DNA of 64,000 nucleotides from JAISGQ01 sp045604965 (GTDB lineage: Bacteria > Bacillota > Clostridia > Oscillospirales > Acutalibacteraceae). The stretch lies in the NCBI GenBank assembly GCA_045604965.1, contig JAZUPB010000025.1, positions 1 through 64,000 on the forward strand, in the 5' to 3' direction. This document shows positions 18,442-27,710 of the stretch, one piece after another. Position 1 is the stretch's first letter, and each line of letters starts with the position of its first letter. A program made the translations under genes and the position numbers. Under the pieces are notes generated by a model. That model searched no databases, was not told the DNA's origin, and saw only the letters and a list, made by a program, of their open reading frames with translations.

Positions 18442-18452
18442 CAAATTTATCC

Positions 18453-18516
18453 GCAACAATTGCAATGTATTATCGCAAACAACGCTATTTTGCAACAAAA
18501 ACTTTGCATATATAAT
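18453..18516 (+). promoter_or_regulatory. uxaB promoter with GCAA-rich repeats, possible AraC sites
   Basis: TATAAT (18511-18516) has only a poor -35 (TTTTGC, 18488-18493), as expected for an activated promoter. Upstream there are three similar GCAA-CAA elements starting at 18453, 18475 and 18492. They are candidates for binding by the divergent AraC protein. Confidence 0.5.
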
Positions 18517-18587
18517 ATTTGTAGTAAAATACGGGGGATGCCGTGTTGAATCAGGAAAGTTAAATCCTTACAACGGAGGTAATTATA

Positions 18588-20108
18588 ATGGAAAAGCTCA
18601 GCTACTCTGTTCTTGAAAAAACAGGCTACGAGGGATATATTCTCAAGGAGGCGCCTGAGAAGGTGCTCCAGTTCGGCGAAGGAAATTTCCTTCGCGCATT
18701 TGTAAATTACTGGTTTGACGTTTCCAATGAAAAAGCAGGCTGGAACGGAAAATGTGTCCTTGTCCAGCCAATAGAATTCGGTCTTTCAGATATGATAAAC
18801 GAGCAGGAAGGACTTTACACTCTCTATCTTCGCGGAATGGAGAACGGACAGCAGGTAGACAGCAAAAGAGTAATATCTTCTGTTTCCAGATGTCTTAATC
18901 CTTATAATAAGGCAGACTTTGATGAAATGATGAAGGTGGCAGTATCGGAAGACCTTGAGTATGTGGTTTCCAACACCACCGAGGCAGGCATTGTCTACGA
19001 CCCTGCCTGCAGTCTTTCCGACACACCCGCATCGTCCTTCCCCGGCAAGCTGACTCAGGTACTTTACGAGCGATTCAAGGCAGGCAAGGACGGACTTGTT
19101 ATTCTTTCCTGCGAGCTTATTGACAATAATGGCAAGGAATTGCTCAGATGTGTTGAAAAATACATTGAGCAGTGGGAACTTCCCGAAGAATTCCTCACCT
19201 ACTGCAGAGAAAAATGCACCTTCTGCTCAACTCTTGTAGATCGCATCGTTCCGGGCAGAATACGTGATGCCGAGGAAGTTGCGAAGATAGAAGAAATAAA
19301 CGGCTATCACGATGATCTTATCGATGTTGGCGAGGTCTTCGGCGTGTGGAACATCGAAGGTCCTCAGTGGCTGGAGGAAAAGCTTCCCTTCAAGAGAGCA
19401 GGGGTAAACTGCCCTATAGTTCCCGATGTAACTCCCTATAAAAAGCGCAAGGTTCGAATTCTCAACGGCGCACATACGGGCTTTGTCCTCGGCGCATACC
19501 TCGGAGGCTTCGATATAGTCCGTGACTGTATGCACAGCGATGCCGTGCGCGGCTTTATGAATAAGATGCTTTACGATGAAGTCATTCCCACACTGCCTCT
19601 TGATAAAAAGGATCTGGAGTCCTTTGCATCCGCAGTGCAGGATCGGTTCAATAACCCCTTTGTAAATCACGAGCTTATGAGCATTTCTCTCAACTCAACA
19701 TCCAAGTGGAGAGCGAGAAATCTGCCCAGCTTCCTCGATTATATCGAGATAAACGGAAAACTTCCTATGTGCCTTACCGCGAGCTTTGCGGCGTATATAG
19801 CATTCTACTCCAATGATGTTCAGCGCCTTGAGGATGCAGGTCTTGTGTGCCGCCGACCCAAGGGAGACGAGTACACTTGCTCCGATGACCGCTGGGTGCT
19901 GGAATTCTACTGGGAGCACAGAAACGACAGAATTGAGGATCTTGTTCACGCTGTTATGACAAATGAGCAAATGTGGGGGCAGGATCTCACGAAGATAGAG
20001 GGCTTTGAGGATGCGACAGTGGAGATTCTCAACCTTATAAGAGAAGAAGGATCAATTTCGGTTTACGCGAGATGCATATATCAGCGTTACTGGCCGACTT
20101 TTATGTAA
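18588..20108 (+). CDS. uxaB: Tagaturonate reductase
   Basis: This polyol-dehydrogenase-family enzyme (506 aa) reduces D-tagaturonate to D-altronate with NADH. The dinucleotide-binding N-terminus contains LQFGEGNFLRAFVNYWFD. The catalytic region contains CSTLVDRIVPGR and KVRILNGAHTGF, both typical of UxaB. GGAGGT precedes the ATG. uxaA follows 56 bases downstream. The mannonate branch (UxuA, UxuB) is not in this window, so the locus is built for galacturonate. Confidence 0.95.
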   Translation: MEKLSYSVLEKTGYEGYILKEAPEKVLQFGEGNFLRAFVNYWFDVSNEKAGWNGKCVLVQPIEFGLSDMINEQEGLYTLYLRGMENGQQVDSKRVISSVSRCLNPYNKADFDEMMKVAVSEDLEYVVSNTTEAGIVYDPACSLSDTPASSFPGKLTQVLYERFKAGKDGLVILSCELIDNNGKELLRCVEKYIEQWELPEEFLTYCREKCTFCSTLVDRIVPGRIRDAEEVAKIEEINGYHDDLIDVGEVFGVWNIEGPQWLEEKLPFKRAGVNCPIVPDVTPYKKRKVRILNGAHTGFVLGAYLGGFDIVRDCMHSDAVRGFMNKMLYDEVIPTLPLDKKDLESFASAVQDRFNNPFVNHELMSISLNSTSKWRARNLPSFLDYIEINGKLPMCLTASFAAYIAFYSNDVQRLEDAGLVCRRPKGDEYTCSDDRWVLEFYWEHRNDRIEDLVHAVMTNEQMWGQDLTKIEGFEDATVEILNLIREEGSISVYARCIYQRYWPTFM

Positions 20109-20164
20109 CGACGGAATTCCGAGATTTTAATACGACTTTATATAATAATGCAGGAGTGCTTGAT

Positions 20165-21649
20165 ATGCCTGATTTTATAAAGATAAATCCTATAGATAAT
20201 GCAGCAGTGGCGCTTAAAGCCATAGAAAAGGGAACGGTCTGTGCAGTTGACGGTGTCCAGATAACTGCGCTTTCAGATATACCCCAGGGACATAAAATAG
20301 CCCTTAAACCCATAGCAAGCGGTGAAAACGTAATAAAATACGGATTTCCGATAGGTCACGCCACAGAGGACATAGCCGCAGGTCAGTGGGTACACACCCA
20401 CAATATGACCACAAATCTTTCGGGCGAGGTGGAATATACCTATGAACCGGATGTAAATCCTCTGCCAAAGTCCGAACCGGAAACATTCAGAGGCTACCGC
20501 AGAAAAAACGGTCAGGTGGGAGTTCGCAACGAGATATGGATAATTCCGACTGTAGGCTGTGTAAATGATATAGCCAAAGCAATGGTCAAGGAAAATCAGC
20601 ACCTTGTAAAGGGCAGTATTGACGGACTTTACACCTTTACCCATCCCTTCGGTTGTTCTCAGACAGGCGAGGATCACGCACAGACGAGAAAGCTTCTTGC
20701 AGCACTTACAAGACACCCGAATGCAGGTGCAGTGCTTGTGCTGAGCCTCGGATGTGAAAATCTTACGCACGACCAGTTTGTACAGGAGCTTGGCGAATAC
20801 GACGCAGACAGAGTAAAATTCCTCACCTGTCAGGAGGTCGAGGATGAATTTGAAGCAGGCGCAGCATTTCTCAGGGAGTGCGCTGAATTCGCCGCACAGT
20901 TTGAGCGGGAGGATATTCCCTGCAGTGAGCTTATAGTAGGTATGAAATGCGGCGGCTCTGACGGCTTGTCGGGAATAACCGCAAACCCAACCGTAGGACG
21001 CTTTTCCGATCTGCTGGTCTCCAAAGGCGGTTCAACAGTGCTGACCGAGGTTCCTGAAATGTTCGGAGCAGAGGGTTTCCTTATGAATCGCTGTATCAAT
21101 GAAAGTGTTTTCAATAAAGCTGCTGATATGATAAACGGATTCAAAGCATATTTCATCCGTCACGGTGAGGCGGTGTACGATAACCCCAGCCCGGGCAACA
21201 AGCAGGGCGGAATCACCACCCTTGAGGACAAATCCTGCGGATGTGTTCAGAAGGGCGGATCTGCGCCTATATCCGATGTTATAGGGTACGGCGATCAGGT
21301 GAAAGTAAAGGGTCTTAACATGCTTTACGGACCGGGCAACGATCTTGTATCTGCCACAGCTCTTACCGCCGCAGGTGCGCATATTATATTGTTTACCACA
21401 GGCAGAGGAACGCCCTTCGGAGCACCTGCACCTACACTGAAAATTGCGACCAATACACCTCTTGCAACCAAAAAGGCTTCCTGGATAGATTTCAATGCAG
21501 GTATTGCCGCAGACGGAACTGCCACCATAGATGAAGCAGGCAGAGCGTTGTTTGAGCTCGTACTGGAAACAGCATCAGGAAAGAAAACAAGAACAGAAGA
21601 ACGAGGCTTCCGTGAAATTTCTATTTTCAAAGACGGCGTAATGCTGTAA
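20165..21649 (+). CDS. uxaA: Altronate dehydratase
   Basis: It dehydrates D-altronate to 2-keto-3-deoxygluconate. An N-terminal SAF-like domain (about residues 10-90) is followed by the main domain with GVRNEIWIIPTVGCVND, HPFGCSQTGEDHAQT and MKCGGSDGLSG. The frame is open back into uxaB. ATG 20165, with AGGAG 8 bases upstream, gives 494 aa, the normal family length. It is cotranscribed with uxaB. Confidence 0.95.
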   Translation: MPDFIKINPIDNAAVALKAIEKGTVCAVDGVQITALSDIPQGHKIALKPIASGENVIKYGFPIGHATEDIAAGQWVHTHNMTTNLSGEVEYTYEPDVNPLPKSEPETFRGYRRKNGQVGVRNEIWIIPTVGCVNDIAKAMVKENQHLVKGSIDGLYTFTHPFGCSQTGEDHAQTRKLLAALTRHPNAGAVLVLSLGCENLTHDQFVQELGEYDADRVKFLTCQEVEDEFEAGAAFLRECAEFAAQFEREDIPCSELIVGMKCGGSDGLSGITANPTVGRFSDLLVSKGGSTVLTEVPEMFGAEGFLMNRCINESVFNKAADMINGFKAYFIRHGEAVYDNPSPGNKQGGITTLEDKSCGCVQKGGSAPISDVIGYGDQVKVKGLNMLYGPGNDLVSATALTAAGAHIILFTTGRGTPFGAPAPTLKIATNTPLATKKASWIDFNAGIAADGTATIDEAGRALFELVLETASGKKTRTEERGFREISIFKDGVML

Positions 21650-21657
21650 AATATAAG

Positions 21658-21684
21658 TATGCCTCCCTCAGTGAGGGAGGCATA
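21658..21684. repeat. Hairpin between uxaA and the epimerase gene
   Basis: The 12-bp stem TATGCCTCCCTC / GAGGGAGGCATA has an AGT loop. No T-run follows on the plus strand; the T-run lies on the minus strand, where no gene ends. An mRNA stabiliser or attenuating hairpin fits better than a terminator. Confidence 0.5.
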
Positions 21685-21705
21685 AAAAACATATGAGGTG
21701 AAAAT

Positions 21706-22563
21706 ATGCTTCAGATAGGAATCAGACTTCACGATGTAAATACAAACTGCCCTGAAGAGCTTCAGACAATAGAGGCAAGAGCCGCAAAAGCAAGGGAAGA
21801 GGGCTTTTGCTGTGTCCATCTTGCACCTCAGAAGGTAATAAAGGGCGTTGCTTTTGACGATGCCACAATGACAGAGGGAATGGCTATGTATTTCAAGCGT
21901 GTTTTTGCAAAGCACGACCTGGATATAGCAGTCCTTGGCTGTTACCTGAATCTTGCACACCCCGACAGTGTAAAGCTTGAGGAAATAAAAAGCCGTTATT
22001 ATGCCAATATACGCGTGGCGGCACTTTCGGGTGCTTGTCTGGTGGGAACTGAGACAGGTGCGCCCAATGCGGAATATAAATACGACAGCAACACTCATTC
22101 AAAAGAAGCACTGAACACGTTTATGCACAATCTGGCAGACGTTGTGGAATGTGCGGAGAAATACGGCGTCACAGTGGCGATAGAACCTGTGTGGAACCAT
22201 ATTGTATATAATGCAGACCGTGCTCTGGAGGTAATAAACGGCATCGGAAGCCGTAATTTGCGGATAATTCTCGACCCTGTAAATCTTTTGGGTATGGAGA
22301 ATGTGGACGGTCGTGAAAAGGTAATAGGAGATGCAATGGAAAAGCTCTGCGACCGTATCGCAATGGTGCATATAAAGGATTTTGTTCGTCAGGACGGGAA
22401 ACTCATAAGTGTTGCGGCAGGTACAGGCGAAATGGAATATACAGAGATACTCCGATTCCTGAAAGCGAGAAAACCGTATATTCAAGCCACTTTGGAAAAT
22501 ACCGTCAACGATAATGCAGTATCTTCCAGAGAACTCATACAGGGGATTTATGAGAGAATCTGA
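21706..22563 (+). CDS. Sugar-phosphate isomerase/epimerase-like TIM barrel protein
   Basis: This 285-aa protein of the xylose-isomerase-like TIM barrel (AP endonuclease 2) superfamily has likely metal ligands in VAIEPVWNHIV, LRIILDPVNLL, MVHIKDF and QATLENT. The exact substrate cannot be read from the sequence. Its place directly after uxaB-uxaA suggests an accessory ketose or uronate epimerase or isomerase step. A strong terminator follows, so it ends the uxaBA operon. Confidence 0.75.
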   Translation: MLQIGIRLHDVNTNCPEELQTIEARAAKAREEGFCCVHLAPQKVIKGVAFDDATMTEGMAMYFKRVFAKHDLDIAVLGCYLNLAHPDSVKLEEIKSRYYANIRVAALSGACLVGTETGAPNAEYKYDSNTHSKEALNTFMHNLADVVECAEKYGVTVAIEPVWNHIVYNADRALEVINGIGSRNLRIILDPVNLLGMENVDGREKVIGDAMEKLCDRIAMVHIKDFVRQDGKLISVAAGTGEMEYTEILRFLKARKPYIQATLENTVNDNAVSSRELIQGIYERI

Positions 22564-22578
22564 TGCTTTTTAATATGT

Positions 22579-22630
22579 AAAATATTGGAAGCACTTTCGA
22601 CCATGAAAGTGCTTCCAATATTTTCTTTTT
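22579..22630 (+). terminator. Terminator of the uxaBA-epimerase operon
   Basis: A 20-bp perfect stem (22579-22598 with 22605-22624) has a GACCAT loop and is followed by CTTTTT. Confidence 0.92.
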
Positions 22631-22801
22631 CGTCAAAAGTGTAATTTTTCACAGCGATAATACAGCAACTTGAACAAAATGTATAAATTTTTCGCACCAA
22701 AAGAACTTTTTTGTACATATAGAAGATTGTTTTTGGTATGTACAGAACCGAAATTGAAAACTAAAATAAAATTAAGATGGATGCTTGCCCGAAAATAATC
22801 C

Positions 22802-22831
22802 TTGATTTTTCAGATGATCAGGCGATATGCA
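22802..22831 (+). promoter_or_regulatory. Promoter of the sugar ABC operon
   Basis: TTGATT and TATGCA are separated by 18 bases, a moderate match. This 337-base gap between genes otherwise holds only the terminator, an AT-rich stretch and the operator. Confidence 0.5.
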
Positions 22832-22839
22832 CACAATAA

Positions 22840-22853
22840 TGTGAGCGCTTACA
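22840..22853. promoter_or_regulatory. Candidate LacI (or CcpA cre) operator, ABC operon
   Basis: TGTGAGCGCTTACA is a near-perfect palindrome 8 bases after the -10 box, the same geometry as at the GH4 operon. It also fits the general cre consensus, so catabolite control is an alternative. Confidence 0.65.
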
Positions 22854-22900
22854 GAAGGCAAACATCAAAATAGAATTTAAAATGTAAGTAAAGTGATTGT

Positions 22901-23491
22901 ATGAACCGTCAACTTTCATATTCACAATACCGGGCGATAGATCTCAGCCTTATGGCAGTTATGCTTCTGGTGTTTGAATTCATAGTCGTTAAGGCGGCAA
23001 CGAGCTGGTTCCCCCAGCAGCCATTTACAGTGTCGGTTGTGGCATCGGTCACTGCCATCGCGATGATGCGATGGGGACCCTTTGCGGCGATACACGCTGT
23101 GTGGGGCGGTGTGGTGTTCTGCTTCTGCTCTGGTGCTGAACCGAAGCATTACCTTATATATTGCCTCGGCAACCTGCTGGCAATGCTTGCACTGCTGCTG
23201 ATACGATTTATAGGATCAGAAAAGATAAGAACCGATGTGTTTTTCTCACTGCTTTATGCGTTCAGTGTTCAGAGTCTGATGCTTGTGGGACGTGCGGCAG
23301 TGGCAATGGCAATGGGTCACACCTTCGGAAACGGACTGGGATTTATTACCACCGATGCACTGTCAATAATCTTCACTATGGTAATAATCTGGATTGTAAG
23401 AAATCTGGACGGAATGTTTGAAAACCAAAAATCATATCTCCTTCGCCTGCAAAAGGAGCGCGAAAAAGAAAGGGGAGAGGATCTTGAGTAA
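22901..23491 (+). CDS. Integral membrane protein, first gene of the sugar ABC operon
   Basis: The 196-aa protein has about five hydrophobic segments and a highly charged C-terminal tail (RLQKEREKERGEDLE). The layout recalls S-components of ECF transporters, but I cannot confirm that. It overlaps the permease gene by 8 bases, so it is translationally coupled to the ABC transporter. The ribosome site before ATG 22901 is weak. Confidence 0.65.
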   Translation: MNRQLSYSQYRAIDLSLMAVMLLVFEFIVVKAATSWFPQQPFTVSVVASVTAIAMMRWGPFAAIHAVWGGVVFCFCSGAEPKHYLIYCLGNLLAMLALLLIRFIGSEKIRTDVFFSLLYAFSVQSLMLVGRAAVAMAMGHTFGNGLGFITTDALSIIFTMVIIWIVRNLDGMFENQKSYLLRLQKEREKERGEDLE

Positions 23492-24563
23492 ATCAAGAGC
23501 AATAAAAAAATCAAAGGCGGCAGACTATCTCATATTCGATGAGGCAGCAAATGTTTATAAGGAGGACCCCGAACAGGCGGTGCGAGACGACGTTGAAAAG
23601 CATTATTGGCTGCACGTCGGACGAACCATTCTCAAGGACTGGCGACTGTATGTGATGCTTATCCCGATGATTCTTGTGTTCCTGTTCTGGAGATACTTCC
23701 CGATGTACGAACTGCTCGGCTGCTTCAAGATAGAAGACGAGGTCAAGCCGGTAGCAGATCAGTTCTTCCTCGGATTCTCCAATTTCAAGCAGCTGCTGGT
23801 CGGAAGCGCAACCAACAATCTCTCACCCGAATTCTGGAGAGCATTGAGAAACACTTTCCTCTTAAGCTTCTACGGACTGTGCTTCGGCTTCCCGATGCCC
23901 ATCATCCTGGCACTGTTCTTTAACGAGATCAAGTCGAACATCGTTCGAAGCGTATATCAGGTATTTACATATCTGCCGAAGTTCATTTCCACCGTTGTTA
24001 TGACTTCACTTATCGCACTTCTCGTAAAGCAGGAATCACTGACCACCAATATGGGTATCATCTCCCAGTTCCTTTCCTCCATAGGACTTGTATCCCAGGA
24101 GGCTGCAGCGGGCGGTTTGCTCAATGATGCAAGCTACTTCAGAGCGATCTATCAGATAAGCGGTATCTGGGAAGGCGCAGGATACGACAGTATCGTGTTC
24201 TTTGCAGCGATAATCGCAATATCGCCCACCAGCTACGAAGCCGCACAGATAGATGGTGCAGGAAAGATGGCTCAGATGAAGTACGTTGTACTTCCCAGTA
24301 TCCTGTCCACCATAGTCATTATGCTGATAACACGTATCGGTTCACTGCTCAACATCGGCTATGAAAAGGTACTTCTTCTTTACAATACAAACACCTATGA
24401 GACCGCAGATGTTGTTTCCACCTTCGCAAACAGATACGGTATGGAAGCCTCGCTTACAGGTCTTGCAGCGGCAGCTGAAATGATGAACAATGTCATCGGA
24501 ATGCTGTTGGTCATAGGTGCAAACACCATAGCGCGTAAGGCGTCCAACGTTTCGCTGTATTAA
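23484..24563 (+). CDS. LplB-type ABC sugar permease
   Basis: This inner-membrane permease is the first of the pair of a CUT1-type importer. A cytoplasmic N-terminal stretch precedes TM1 (WRLYVMLIPMILVFLFW). About six helices and the EAA loop (SPTSYEAAQIDGAGKMAQMKYVVLP), where the ATPase docks, follow. I set the start at TTG 23484, 6 bases after AGGGGAG, giving 359 aa; the open frame extends further upstream without a ribosome site. The LplB subfamily typically handles oligogalacturonides, rhamnogalacturonan fragments or alpha-glycans. Confidence 0.9.
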   Translation: MSKSRAIKKSKAADYLIFDEAANVYKEDPEQAVRDDVEKHYWLHVGRTILKDWRLYVMLIPMILVFLFWRYFPMYELLGCFKIEDEVKPVADQFFLGFSNFKQLLVGSATNNLSPEFWRALRNTFLLSFYGLCFGFPMPIILALFFNEIKSNIVRSVYQVFTYLPKFISTVVMTSLIALLVKQESLTTNMGIISQFLSSIGLVSQEAAAGGLLNDASYFRAIYQISGIWEGAGYDSIVFFAAIIAISPTSYEAAQIDGAGKMAQMKYVVLPSILSTIVIMLITRIGSLLNIGYEKVLLLYNTNTYETADVVSTFANRYGMEASLTGLAAAAEMMNNVIGMLLVIGANTIARKASNVSLY

Positions 24564-24575
24564 GGAGGACGCAGT

Positions 24576-25466
24576 ATGAAAAGAAAACTTGAAATATCCG
24601 AGCTTATATTTAAGATCATAAGCTACACACTACTTACAATTTTCGCAATATGCTGTCTGTATCCTTTTGTATATGCCATTTCGGCATCCATAAGCGGCAG
24701 ACACGCAGTGGAATACGGTGAAGTGGTTCTGTTCCCCAAGGATGTACAGTTTGAGGCATTCTCAGAAATGTTCAACAACAATATGTTCTGGAACTCCTAT
24801 TCAAACACCCTGTTCCTTACATTCTACGGTACAATATGGGCACTTGGCGTTGCAATACTCGGCGCATATGCTCTTTCAAAGAAGAGACTGCTCTTCAGAA
24901 AATTCTTCAATTTCTTCCTGGTTTTTACAATGTGGTTCTCTGCAGGTATCGTACCGCAGTACCTCAACTACCTCGATACAAAGGATGTATTCAATTCAGT
25001 GGGTATAACCGATGATAAGTGGCTGGTAGTTATTGCAATGGGTATGGCGGCTATGAACATCATTCTCCTGAGAAACGCATTTGAGGGTGTTCCATCAGAG
25101 ATCGAAGAGGCAGCAATTGTTGACGGCGCAACGGAATTCCAGGTTCTAACCAAAGTGTACATTCCTATGAGCAAGTCAACTATCGCGACAGTTGCACTGT
25201 TCTTCGCAATTTCCCGTTGGAACGGATACTTCTGGGCACGCCAGATGATCTCCAACAAGAACGAACATCCCCTGCAGGTATTCATCCGACTTAAGCTGGA
25301 GGAATACACAGACCCCGATCAGATGGCAGGCTGGGACAGAATATACGCATCTGACTCCGTCATCTATGCACTTATCGTTTGTTCCATCGTTCCCATTCTC
25401 GTAATTTATCCCTTCATCCAGAAATACTTCGCAAAGGGCGTAAACGTCGGCGGCGTAAAGGAATAA
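24576..25466 (+). CDS. YtcP/LplC-type ABC sugar permease
   Basis: This second permease of the importer (296 aa) has six helices and the EAA loop (VPSEIEEAAIVDGATEFQVLTKVYIP). It begins with SELIFKIISYTLLTIFAICCLYPF, typical of the group. AAGGAGG precedes the ATG, 12 bases after the LplB-type stop. The solute-binding lipoprotein gene follows. Confidence 0.92.
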   Translation: MKRKLEISELIFKIISYTLLTIFAICCLYPFVYAISASISGRHAVEYGEVVLFPKDVQFEAFSEMFNNNMFWNSYSNTLFLTFYGTIWALGVAILGAYALSKKRLLFRKFFNFFLVFTMWFSAGIVPQYLNYLDTKDVFNSVGITDDKWLVVIAMGMAAMNIILLRNAFEGVPSEIEEAAIVDGATEFQVLTKVYIPMSKSTIATVALFFAISRWNGYFWARQMISNKNEHPLQVFIRLKLEEYTDPDQMAGWDRIYASDSVIYALIVCSIVPILVIYPFIQKYFAKGVNVGGVKE

Positions 25467-25540
25467 AAGGGAAAACAAAAATCTGTATGTTATGGGTAGG
25501 GTTAGCCCATTAAAACATAAAAAATTTATAGGAGGATATT

Positions 25541-27688
25541 ATGAAAAACTTCAAATCTATTCTGGCAATGCTCCTCGTTATCGCTATGATGGCAACCGTT
25601 TTCGTAGGTTGCGGCGATAAGCTCGGCACCACCGACGAACCGGTCGTTACTGCAACTGATGTAGTATCCGAGACCGATCCCCTTGCTTTTGCAGAAGGCA
25701 CTGTCCTTCGTATGGCAACAGGTTACAACAACGCAAAGACCGGCCTTAGCTTTGACGCTGAGGTTGCAGGCGAGGGAGTTACCCTTGCTGACGGCAAGAC
25801 CTATAACGCTGGCGACCTTAAGCCCACCTGGGTTGAGGTTCAGAACGTTCTTGGCTTCGTAATCGAAGACAAGTATCAGGGCAACTCCGCTGCAAAAGAG
25901 TTTGAGTACTGGAAAGAAAGACTCAACGAAGTTGACATCGTAAGCGGTCCCGCTTCCAAGCTCACCGAGTACGGCGAGGCAGGCAGCATCGTAAACCTTG
26001 CTGAGTACCTTGACGTAATGCCCAACTTCGCAGCATACCTCGAGGCTAACCCCATTGTTCGCCTCTCCATCACCGGTAACACCGACAACGGTGCTATCTA
26101 CTTCTCTCCGTACTTCGACGGTGTTAACGATATCGAACGTATGCCCCTTATGAGAACTGACTGGGTTCAGAAGCTCCTCGACGGCAGCGGCGAGTTCACC
26201 GCTGAGGCTTCCAACCTTCTCGCAGCAGCAGCTTACGAGCCCTATATGCCCGCTTACGGCAAGGTAGAGGTCGAGGTTGTTAAGGCTGACGGTTCTGCAA
26301 CCGAAAAGATCGCTAAGGACTATGATGCAGCAGGCAACATCATCGTTAAGATGAACAACGCACTCGCAGCAGGCGAGGTTGACGGTGTTGCAGCAGTAAA
26401 TATGCTCCGCGAGTACATCGACAAGGCTTACAACGGCTACTACGGCACCGCTCGTTCCAACCTCTTCGTTGGTCAGAACGCTGCTTGGGATGCTGACGAG
26501 CTCGTCGCCCTTCTCCGCTGCGTAGTTGCAAACCCCCAGACTCTCAACGGCACTGACAATGTTGAAGGCCTCCACAGCCGTGAGGACGACAACAACCAGA
26601 GACGTGTTGATATGTTCAGATTCGCAGGTACTCTCTTTGGCGTACGTGGCCTCGAGTCCCGCCAGGATTACCTCTACATCGGCGCTGACGGTCTCCTCCA
26701 CGATGCACGTCAGGAAGCTGACACCTATGTCGCACTTGAGAAGATGAACGCAATGGTTAAGGAAGGCCTTATCTCTGAGGCATTTGTAAATATGTCCACC
26801 GAGAAGACCGACACCTATCTTGAGAACGACCTCGGCTTTATGCACTACGACTACAACCAGACTCAGACCGTTTACAACAAGACCAAGCTCCAGGAAGGCG
26901 AGAAGTACATGGCAGCTATGGTTCCTGTTGCACGCTGGTTCGACGGCACCAACAAGGATGGCGTCTATATGAGATTTACCGAGTCCTGGAGATCCGTTAA
27001 GACTGATGCTTGGGGTCTCTCCGTTGAGGGTATCGCTGACAACACCGATAAGCTCCACGCAGCTCTCGCACTCATCGACTACGCTTACAGCTACAAGGGC
27101 CAGATCCTTATGTCCTACGGTCCTGACGCATTCATCAAGACCAACGCTGACGGTTCTTATGTAACCTTCAACTTCAACGGCACCGAAATGCCCGTTATCG
27201 CTGATACTACCTACGCTGAGCTTTGGGAAAAGGCATCCGGTAACTACACCAACTATGCACGTCAGTATCTCGGATCCACCCTTTCCTTCGCAAAGAGCCA
27301 GGCATTCGAGTATCAGTGCACTCACGAAGTAGGTAAGGAAGGCGCAGGCTACATCTCCAACGCTATCGGCCTCGGCACCATCAAGCATCCTGAGCTTGCT
27401 ATTACCGAGAACCCCTGGTATATGTCTGTTCCCACCGTTCTTCCCACCACTAAGATCGAGAACGATTCCATCAACGCATACGCAGATCTTACCTCCAAGT
27501 TCAACCAGGCTAAGGGCGGCGAGAACATCCTCGTTAACGTTATAGTCAATGGTTACACCGAGGAAGGCATGGGCTCTGCAGAGGAAACTGCAAAGACCGT
27601 TAACGAAGTAATGGGCGGCGCACAGTACCTCACCCTCAAGCAGCGCGCTTGGAACCGTCTTGACAACTACTACGGCGCAATCAACTAA
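25541..27688 (+). CDS. Extracellular solute-binding lipoprotein of the sugar ABC importer
   Basis: This 715-aa binding protein of the LplA/YtcQ type starts with a lipoprotein signal (FKSILAMLLVIAMMATVFVGC), with the lipidated Cys at about residue 24. A Thr/Asp-rich linker follows, then a long two-lobed binding domain. Oligosaccharide-binding members of this type are larger than monosaccharide ones, which fits oligogalacturonide uptake (inference). A strong ribosome site (AGGAGG) and very biased codon use suggest much higher translation than the permeases. A structured RNA region follows directly. Confidence 0.92.
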   Translation: MKNFKSILAMLLVIAMMATVFVGCGDKLGTTDEPVVTATDVVSETDPLAFAEGTVLRMATGYNNAKTGLSFDAEVAGEGVTLADGKTYNAGDLKPTWVEVQNVLGFVIEDKYQGNSAAKEFEYWKERLNEVDIVSGPASKLTEYGEAGSIVNLAEYLDVMPNFAAYLEANPIVRLSITGNTDNGAIYFSPYFDGVNDIERMPLMRTDWVQKLLDGSGEFTAEASNLLAAAAYEPYMPAYGKVEVEVVKADGSATEKIAKDYDAAGNIIVKMNNALAAGEVDGVAAVNMLREYIDKAYNGYYGTARSNLFVGQNAAWDADELVALLRCVVANPQTLNGTDNVEGLHSREDDNNQRRVDMFRFAGTLFGVRGLESRQDYLYIGADGLLHDARQEADTYVALEKMNAMVKEGLISEAFVNMSTEKTDTYLENDLGFMHYDYNQTQTVYNKTKLQEGEKYMAAMVPVARWFDGTNKDGVYMRFTESWRSVKTDAWGLSVEGIADNTDKLHAALALIDYAYSYKGQILMSYGPDAFIKTNADGSYVTFNFNGTEMPVIADTTYAELWEKASGNYTNYARQYLGSTLSFAKSQAFEYQCTHEVGKEGAGYISNAIGLGTIKHPELAITENPWYMSVPTVLPTTKIENDSINAYADLTSKFNQAKGGENILVNVIVNGYTEEGMGSAEETAKTVNEVMGGAQYLTLKQRAWNRLDNYYGAIN

Positions 27689-27710
27689 TAGTTTAATCTA
27701 TTATCCAACG

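Noticed and set aside
21658..21684. A terminator after uxaA
   Set aside because: The stem is strong but followed by ATAAAAAAC, not a T-run, and the epimerase gene directly downstream seems to belong to the same operon.
25526..27388. A 620-codon open frame on the minus strand opposite the sugar-binding protein
   Set aside because: It has no ribosome site, promoter or recognisable domain. It arises from the narrow codon set of the plus-strand gene, which leaves few stop codons in the complementary frame.
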